The notes beneath the pieces were generated by a model. It saw only the letters and a list, made by a program, of their open reading frames with translations. It ran no database searches and had not been told where the DNA came from. DNA of 64,000 nucleotides from Phaeosaccion multiseriatum. Its lineage: Eukaryota; Ochrophyta, other classes. Below are positions 56,764-64,000 of this stretch, in pieces. The translations under genes and the position numbers were made by a program. Position 1 is the first letter of the stretch; each line of letters starts with the position of its first letter. The DNA lies in NCBI GenBank assembly GCA_965112735.1, contig OZ218962.1, positions 1,674,001-1,738,000 on the forward strand, read 5' to 3'.

Positions 56764-59700
56764 ATGGCCGCTTCGGGGGCTGCCGTAATGCGGCCGAGCT
56801 TCAGCCTCTCTGGGGGAAACCCAGACCTGTCGCTCCATCCCATTGATGGCTTGGCCCTGGACACGACAGGGCTGTTTGATGGTGACAAGCTGAAGAGCGT
56901 CCTGGACACGGTGTACGGGAGGATTATGCACCTAGAAACCACTATGAAGAAATCGGTGGAGGCCGCTCTTGCAGCTGCCGTTATCGAGCCGCCAGACCCG
57001 GTTGAAGAGGAGGGGCCGAATGTAGATTTCGACGCCTTGTCGGATGCGGACAAATTTCGCGAGCTGCGCTTGGAGACTAGGAGGCTGAAGAGGGAGCAGA
57101 AGCGATTTATGGGCGCCGCTAGGCGGGACGCTGCGAGGGAGGCCGCGGCGAAGCAGATTCAGGCTTTGGAGCTTTCCGCTCTCCTGCTAAAGGTAGAAGA
57201 CAAGGTGGGCAGTCAGGAGCTGGGCTCGGCCCTTGACACTAGAATCGAGGCTGCTCAGGCAGCCATGAGAGAGGAGGTGAAGGCGCATGCAGCCGCTCTG
57301 CATGATAGGCTGGCCCAGGAGGTGCAAGGGGTGCATTCTGCACTGCTGGCAATGCAGGGGCAGGTGGACCAGGTGGCAGCGTCGACAAGTAGTTACGGCA
57401 GCTCGATGGGCCCTCGAATACCTCAAGCCCCCACAAAGTCTGTAGCACGGAAGTCGTTGGAGGGTAAAGAGGAGTCAACTGTGCCCGAGGACGAGGACGG
57501 CGACGAGTTCGAGGACGCGGTGCGGCAAGTGGTGCACAAGACGTTGGAGGAGGCGGGCATGGACGGGCTGTCCAACAAGGCCTTCACCGCAGTGGTGGAC
57601 GAGCTCAACCAGCTCAAGGATGAAGTTGTGGATGACAAAGCCGTCCTGTCTGCGCTGGAGAGTGAGGTGGGGGAGAGACTGGACACCCTGACAGAGCTGA
57701 TACCACAGGTTTCCGTTTTGGACGATGCCCGCCGAGAGGCAGGAGAAGAAGTGGCACAGCTCCGCAAACAAGTCGAGGACGGGAACGACCATCTGCTTTG
57801 CCTTGTGTCCACGGCGGAGGAGGCCAGAAAAGAGGGTTTGGAAGAGAGCAGCAGGGACCACGAGGACCTGCGACGCGAGGTGGATGCGCTGAAAGACAGT
57901 TTCGGGCAGGATTGCGCTGACCTGGTCGCGGAGTCCGCGATGAGGGTGTCAGGCAAGGTGGAGCAAACGCAGGACCGCCTCCTCAAGCTCGTGGATGAAG
58001 TGACGAAGGGCTTCGCGCGGTGCGAAGGCCAGCTGGAGGGGATGGACAAGGCCGCCAAGGCGCAGGGCGAGGCCGTCGGGGGGAGGATACGAGACTTGGA
58101 ATGCCACGCGACGGACCTGCACGCCGCCGACGCAGACACGGCCACGTCTATACTGGGAATGCAGAAGAAGCTGGCCGAGCTGGCGGATGAAACCACGCAG
58201 CAAAAGAGGCAGCTCAAGGGGCAGATGGAAGAGCTGCTTGGCACAAAGGGCCACCTTGGCACGCTGGAGGGAGCTGTGCAGGAGCTGGAGGAGAAGGTAG
58301 ACGTCGGGGTGGGCAGGAGGCTACAGGAGTTCGAGGCAGCTGGACATGCCCTGAGGCAGCAGGTGTGGCAGGAGGTTGAGCAGGGCCGGAGAGAGATGAT
58401 GGACGTCATGGCCGTGGGCTTGAAGTCTTCCTCCTCCTCCTCCTCGTCGTCGTCGTCCAAGTCGCGCAGCTTCGACTCGCTGGACGAGTTGAGAGACGCC
58501 ATGAGGGAGGAGGCGGAGGAGAGGACGTCAGAGATGTCCCGTCTGGTCCGGAGCAACATTGGGACAGTTAGCAGGCTGCGGCAAGTGGAGGGAGGCATGC
58601 ACGCGCTGTGCACGAGAGAGTTGTTCTGGGAGAGGGTGGATGTGAAACTCAAGGCGCACCGCACAGAGCTCAATCGGATCTGCACAAGCATGGAGGCCAA
58701 GAGTGTCGGTTCGCGTCTCACACACGAGGCTCTCACCTTCCTCGCGGGGAATCTGCAGAGAGTCGGCAAGGTGGGGGGGGGAGGGAGGGAGAGAGGGAGG
58801 GAGGGAGGGGGGGGGGGAGAGAGGGGGGAAGGGAGTGAGTGAGTGAGTGAGTGAGTGAGTGAGTGAGTTAGCGCCTGAGTGACTGAGCGAGTGAGTGGAG
58901 TGAGTGATGAGTTAGCGCCTGAGTGACTGAGCGAGTGAGTGAGTGAGTGAGTGAGTCAGTCAGTCAGTAGTGAGTGAGTGTGTGAGTCAGTCAGTAGTGA
59001 GTGAGTGTGTGAGTCAGTAGGTGAATGAGTGAGCCAATCAGTCAGTAGAGGAGGGACTGAGGCCGCCAAAGTGTTCGGCGCGTCCTCATCACGCTTCTCT
59101 GGCCTCTCCCCCCCTCCCCCCCTCCCCCCAGCTCATCGCCCAGAAGGCAGACTACGACATCATGCTGGTGGTGGCGAACAGCAAGAACCCCGCCGAGGAG
59201 GGCAGCGGCTGGGACGACGCCGTAGAGACGCTAAGGCAGGCGTCCGTCAAGAGCTTCCTCACCGCAGCGAGGAGCGAGCAGGAGGCCACCAGCCCTGTGC
59301 CTGCGCAAGATCAGAGGCACACCATTCGACAAGACTTTTACAAGCAGTGCTCGGACGCCATCAGGTAGGGTATCGGGTGTCAGGATAGCTCGCTGCTTAG
59401 TCACTAGGGTCCATTGCCATTTGGCGAGGGGGGGCGGGGGGGCGGGGGGGGCGGCGCAGGCGAAAAGCGGTAGGGGAGGGCGAAGAAGCGTCTACACCCC
59501 AACGTACCATTTCAACCCTCCCCACCCCTCCCCTTCTCGCGTCCCCACTCCTCTCCCGCCTCCCCTGACTAGGGTGGCTGTGTCCAAGTACAGACCCACC
59601 CAACCAGGGAGCACTCTGCTGGGCAAAGTCAAGATGCGGCCCAAGGCGTGCTTGGCATGTGATCGCCCCTTCTCCGATGGCGTCCCTGGCAACGGTGGCG

Positions 59701-60356
59701 GTGGGGGCAGCGGTAGTCCTGCCACCAATGACCGTACTTCCCCCGGCAAGAGGAGAGGGCTGGGTGGGGGTGGGGGTGGGGGTGGGGTTGGGAACCGAGC
59801 TGCGGTTCCGCAAAACGCAGGGACCATCCCGGATGACGGAAGTCACATCACCAAGGACCAGCATATGGGCACACACCGACCCACGACCTCCTCCAGCAAG
59901 ATCCGAGCGTCGGGGGCGGGAGGAGGCCCCCGAGACGGGCAGGGCGAGGCCTTCCAGAGACTCATGGACACCGGGGGAGGGGGCGGCTTTGTGGGTGGGC
60001 CCTACGTGTATCGAGGAGGCTTCAAGCTGCCAAAGCAGACGCAGCGGCCGATGACGGCGGGGGTGGTGGAGGACGAGTTCTCGACAAGTGTGCGCATGTC
60101 TCCCCTCTTGCCTCTGCAGCACGGCATAGGGGGCGACGGGCCTAGTTTCGACGGCAGACACTCTCCCTCCGCTTCACCACCACGGCCCAAGACACAGGGA
60201 GGGGGGGTGAGCTCGTCGAGGGGGGGGGGGGGGTTGGGCTTCCTGCTTGACGACAGTAGCGTCGCGAGTGGCGTGACCATGAGTTCATTTGTGGCCATTA
60301 GCGACCATCCGGGGCAGCTCTCTCCCAGCCAGAAGCAGCCACAGCAACTTGTATAA
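56764..60356 (+). CDS. Coiled-coil protein resembling QRICH2/DUF4795
   Basis: Three exons, 56764-58770, 59132-59364 and 59573-60356, for 1007 aa. The start is the ATG in CACCATGG at 56764; the frame is open further upstream but enters the dispersed repeat. Residues about 80-670 are long coiled coil (KFRELRLETRRLKREQKRF, LDTLTELIPQV). Then KADYDIMLVVANSKN, FYKQCSDAIRVAVSKYRP and GKVKMRPKACLACDRPFSDG follow; the CLACDRP motif with its CxxC resembles the CLSCDRP element near the end of QRICH2-type flagellar proteins. The tail is glycine-rich with GPYVYRGGFKLPKQTQRPMT, also typical of axonemal proteins. GCAGTTTCAATTTTTC lies about 100 bp upstream. Family assignment is tentative. Confidence 0.6.
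58835..59040 (+). repeat. (GAGT/GTGA)n intronic repeat
   Basis: Imperfect GAGTGAGT and CAGTCAGT tetranucleotide arrays fill most of intron 1 of the QRICH2-like gene, with a duplicated GTTAGCGCCTGAGTGACTGA block. Confidence 0.95.
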
Positions 60357-60448
60357 CAAGAGTTTAGGCAATTAGACGAGTGTGACCACATGAAGTTCAG
60401 TATGTACAGCGTTCACTTTCAAGTACGTACAGGGAAGCTTCCACCTAC

Positions 60449-62159
60449 TCAGCTCCAGGCCGTTGTATTGGAGTGTTGCGACGGGAGGCCCTCCTCCTCC
60501 TCCTCCTCCTCCTCCTCCTGCTCTTCCTCCAGGACCTCCTCACGGCAGTCTTGCAAAGCACTGGGGGGCGGGGGAAGAGGGAAAGAGAGGGGAGCAGAGG
60601 GTTGCAAAGGGAAGAGGAGGCCGAAGGAGGAGCATGAGGCACGTGCAATGACGATGAGACCATTGCCAGGGAGGGGGGGTGGATGTCTCAGAGAACAGAC
60701 CAGATCAGAGCCAAGCAGTCGATCCCCGACCACACCGCACCTGAGCAGGCTCATGCTGTCCTCCTTCGTGCCCATGAGGAGGTCGACGTGCCAGGAGAGG
60801 CTGGACAAGGGGTCGTCAGTCTCCATCCGCCCCACTCGAATGCGAAGCCCGGGCCCGTACACGGGGGTGGACGAGAGAGAAGAAGGCGATTGGGGTGTTG
60901 GGGCGGGGGCGCTGCCGAACACAACCCTCCACCCTCCGGCGCCCGAGTCGTCCACAGCTACCGTCTAGCAGCGAAAGGGGGAGGAGAAGGAGAAGGGAAA
61001 GGGAAAGGGAAAGGGGAGGCCTCAACATTTGTTTACCATTCAATTGTTCTGTGGGGCGGGGCGGGGGGGGGAAACGACAACTTACCACGTCCTTGGTCAG
61101 CTCGTACGTTTTCCCTGGCGTCTTGCTGCGGTCACTGACACCGCAGAGCACCATTTGCCGGAGCTGAGCATTGATGATCACTCGGCAGGAGAGCGCCTTC
61201 AGTGGCCATCGCCGCAGCTGCCGGCAGTTGAGGTAGTGCAAGCGTGTGGACTTGGAGAGGAACAGTCGTGTTTTGCGAATGGCGTGCTGCTGCCGAGCCT
61301 CCGGAGAGGAGGCCCTGACCTCTTCGGGGGGCAGCTCGCGCTGGTCATCGTCAAAGGTCAGGACGCCTTGCTTCTTCACCATACCAATGTACACTGCGAG
61401 CGCGCTGTTATGCATGCCAATAACAGAGGTTGTGTTACAGTTAGTGCCGGCCCCTTCTAGAGGATGAACTCCCACACAAACTTACTTTGCAAGCTCATCT
61501 CTATCCCTGCTCGAGCCCATGAGAATGTCGATCGAAAAGCTCTTGCCTTGCCCCGCTTGGTAGCGACCCTTCAAGGACAGCGCACAGCTCCCGTCCTGTT
61601 GTTGCAGATATCTTGAGGCCTTGGCCCAATTTGCAGACTCCGGATACGAGCCTGCTTTCCCCAGCTCAATCTCTTGAAGGTCGCTCATCAGCCAGTGCCG
61701 AACATCCTTATCGATGACAAGCTGCTTCCTCCTGGCCAAGAAGATCATTCCCGGAATGCTGGACAGCATAAGTCGCCTCCGCTGAGGCCGATGTGGCCAT
61801 TGCGAAGGGAGCTGATGGGGGTACAAGTAAGGATAGCCAGATCAAGTCAAGGGAGGAGACAGGACCCAAGCCGCCATATACCCTACCCGGAGTCACCCAC
61901 CTTCTTGACGAGCAGGCCGCGCTGCAGGATGACCTCGAGCAGGAGGTTACGATGCGGCTGAGATAGAGAAGGAGGAACAGACAGAGACAGAGAGAGGGAG
62001 GGGGGGGGGGGGGGGGGGGGGAGAGAGAGAAAGACGCCTCCTCGTTATCATTTCCGTACTTCCCCCCCCCCTCCCTCCTACTCCATCCCCTACCTTGACG
62101 CCGTCTTGCCCATTGAAGTTCAAGCTCAAGCTCTGACCAGGGGCGCCTCCCAGTATCAT
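60449..62159 (-). CDS. Protein with two PH-like modules, unnamed
   Basis: Five exons on the minus strand: 62159-62094, 61957-61901, 61811-61486, 61404-61086 and 60964-60449, for 427 aa. All junctions close in frame; the last acceptor is the TAG before ACGGTAGC. Two related segments are visible: LPSQWPHRPQRRRLMLSSIP to SFSIDILMGSSRDRDELANA (about residues 42-155), and ALSCRVIINAQLRQMVLCGV to SWHVDLLMGTKEDSMSLLRC (about 225-335). Both run as alternating beta strands closing with a DxLMG plus helix, which suggests tandem PH-like folds. The C-terminus is a polyE stretch encoded by CTC-rich plus-strand sequence. A phosphoinositide-binding or axonemal role is possible but not shown. It is divergent with the EF-hand gene, 300 bp apart. 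Confidence 0.6.
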
Positions 62160-62169
62160 TTTACTCGCT

Positions 62170-62206
<37 letters not shown>

Positions 62207-62459
62207 AAAGAGATTGTACCGGCCGCCGTCGGACCATTCATGGACATATTCTGAAACTGAAAAAACAATACTCCTCGCCACCTCTCCCCTCTCCTCTTCC
62301 TCCTCTCCGGCTCATTTCTCACCAACACCACACCACCTTCCCCCAAATCACTCCATTACACGCCCAATCAAAGGACAGTGCCTATTATATTTTACAAAGC
62401 GGAGAGGAGCCGAGGCGCGAGACAGGCCCACGGGGCCAAGCCCACCTCATTCGGCTCAA
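62160..62459. promoter_or_regulatory. Divergent promoter, PH-like gene / EF-hand gene
   Basis: It contains a GA dinucleotide run (about 62174-62202) and CTGAAACTGAAAAAAC (62251-62266), a doubled GAAACTG motif placed between the two genes. Confidence 0.5.
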
Positions 62460-63985
62460 ATGAGTGCCACTTATAAGCAAAAGATGCTAGTGGAGCATGG
62501 GCCCTTGGAGACGAGGGCACTGAACAGGGAAATGTTCCGACACGATGCCGAGCAACCGGGAGTCAAATGGAATTCTTTCCTCCAGCAGTGCAAGAAGGAG
62601 GAGAAGGCTTTTCAGCGCGCAGAGAATGCCAAGAAGTCTCGCATGAAGCAAAAGTCCCCCACCGTGAGTGCATTCTTGAGGAAGCTGCAGTACGTGCTGA
62701 ACAAGCGCATCAAGACGCAGGGGGGCAGCGCGCTAGGGATCATCCGGGCTCTCTTTCTTCATTGCGACGCCAATGCATCGGGGTCGCTCAGCTTGGACGA
62801 GTTTACACATGGCATGGCGACTTTCGGGGTGCCCGTCACTGCGAGCGAAGTAGACGCTGTTTTCGACCACTACGCGGATCAGAAGAAGGGCCTCGACTAT
62901 CGCCGGCTTATCGAGGAGACAATTAAGGTGTATCCCGACGTGCTTTCGTCAGAGACGGGTCTCACAAAGAGAATTATGGGCAGCGCAACCACCGAGAGAT
63001 CGTTTCTGGGCATCAGAAGAGACACAAAGGTATGGGAAGTGGGCTCGGTCTCTCTCCCTCTCTCCTTCCTGCAGCCACCAACTCTTCTCAATGCCCACCT
63101 GTTTGGTTGTAACTGGGGGATATACGAACACGTACTCAGGAGGAGACCCCCATGATCAAAGCCTTTGTAAAGAAGCTCAAGATGGTGCTCGCCAAACACA
63201 TGCGAGAAGTGGGAGGGACGGAGGCCTCCATCCTGTCCACGCTCTTCATTCGCTGGGACAGGAACCAATCCGGACTCACGGAACTCGAGGTACGTATGTG
63301 GTGTTGCACCGTCTCCGAGAAGGAAGGCGCAAGAGAATAATCTACCCATCTGTATGCCCTCACTCCCCCCCTTCACCTCCACCCACCCTCAGGAGCTGAA
63401 GGGCGCGCTACGGTCTCTAGGTATGGCCATCACTGGGGAACAGGCACAGGAGCTGATTCGCTTCTACTCGAGGGGGGGCGAGGACAGGAAGACGGGCGTG
63501 CATTATAGCGATATTATCAAGCACATCTCCACCGGCGAGGCCACAATCCTCAGCCACGACACGCCCGAGGAGATGGAAAGGCTGCGTACAGACCGCCCCA
63601 CAGCGAGGAGCCATTTAGACGACTACACCTTCACGGCCAGGTGGGTTCGAAGGTTCGCTTCCCCACAAGCCTCACAGCTGCTTGATGTATATACACTTGC
63701 GTTGCGAGCACTCCAAACGCTCTAGACTGTAGACTCTGGCCGGTCAGTCAGTCAGACAGACAGTCAGTCAGTCAGTCAGACAGTCAGTCAGTCACAGTCA
63801 TTCATTCATTCAGTCAGTCAGTCAGCCAGTCTGTGAGTCAGTCAGTCAGTCATTCGTTCATTCAGTCCGTCAGTCAGTCTGTCGGTCAGTCATTCACGCC
63901 CCAACTCTGCCATCATCCCATCCTCTGTCTGGTGCAGGCCCAAAAGGAAGAACAAGTGCAAGGTGGTGGAAGCGTTCAAGATGAG
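62460..63985 (+). CDS. EF-hand calcium-binding protein, 3' end outside window
   Basis: Four exons visible: 62460-63029, 63140-63289, 63393-63640 and 63938-63985, the last ending in a GTGAGT donor, so the gene continues past the right edge. About 338 residues are seen. EF-hand loops: CDANASGSLSLDEF (canonical ligands, FLHCDANASGSLSLDEFTHG), a second degenerate one (FDHYADQKKGLDYRRLIEET), and DRNQSGLTELEELKGALRSL (canonical). Then FYSRGGEDRKTGVHYSDIIK is a fourth, degenerate. The N-terminal RALNREMFRHD and FLRKLQYVLNKRI are helical. It resembles EF-hand proteins of protist cilia and cytoskeleton, but no specific name is justified. Confidence 0.8.
63740..63895 (+). repeat. (CAGT)n intronic repeat
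   Basis: Imperfect CAGTCAGT and CATTCATT tetranucleotide array in the intron between exons 3 and 4 of the EF-hand gene. Related GAGT/CAGT tracts occur at 58.8-59.0 kb. Confidence 0.95.
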
Positions 63986-64000
63986 GTGAGTGTGTGTGTG

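Overview
Eukaryotic nuclear DNA, GC-rich, with short spliceosomal introns, dense simple repeats and genes on both strands. No rRNA, tRNA, operon or CRISPR array was found. The best fit is a photosynthetic, flagellated stramenopile (heterokont alga). A fibrillin-like protein at 12.0-13.5 kb starts with a signal peptide followed by a GAF motif, as in plastid pre-proteins of red-lineage secondary algae. RAB28, a QRICH2/DUF4795-like coiled-coil protein and a WDR62/MABP1-like protein point to a cilium or centriole. An EGF-like surface protein resembles the tenascin-like/mastigoneme-type proteins of heterokonts. The species cannot be named from the sequence.

Left part (1-22.6 kb): housekeeping genes that could mostly be modelled exon by exon with the reading frame closing at every junction. 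In order: a partial degenerate EF-hand protein (-), dyskerin/CBF5 (+), a 476-bp TCCC array and a 201-bp MITE, an RBX2-type RING protein (+), a PP2C phosphatase (+), a SYP7-type Qc-SNARE (-), RAB28 (+), the fibrillin-like protein (+), COG6 (+), triosephosphate isomerase (-) and exportin-1 (-).

Middle (22.6-33.5 kb): decayed and mobile DNA. After a degraded coding stretch come two neighbouring, differently deleted copies of a PIF1/Helitron-type helicase element. The second copy is interrupted by a 3.6-kb insertion encoding a 969-aa tyrosine recombinase (Crypton-like). The first copy preserves the empty site, so the insertion can be delimited.

Right part (33.5-64 kb): a 3048-aa secreted protein with EGF-like N-terminus, about 350 seven-residue repeats and a C-terminal peptidase S74 intramolecular chaperone (33762-43245); GAR1 (+); an ArfGAP with polyQ and NPF motifs (+); the WDR62/MABP1-like protein (-); LYAR (+); a retrotransposon integrase fragment ended by a perfect 53-bp foldback; a small orphan gene; a second MITE; the QRICH2-like protein; a tandem PH-like protein (-); and a partial EF-hand protein (+).

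Themes: nucleolar/H/ACA factors (CBF5, GAR1, LYAR), trafficking (SNARE, COG6, ArfGAP, RAB28), cilium-associated proteins, short divergent promoters, and a repeated GAAACTGAAAC-type motif upstream of several start codons. The most unusual items are the S74 fibre-like protein, the recombinase insertion with its empty site, the two MITEs with 6-bp target duplications, and the RING protein that lost all four ligands of the RBX-specific third zinc site.
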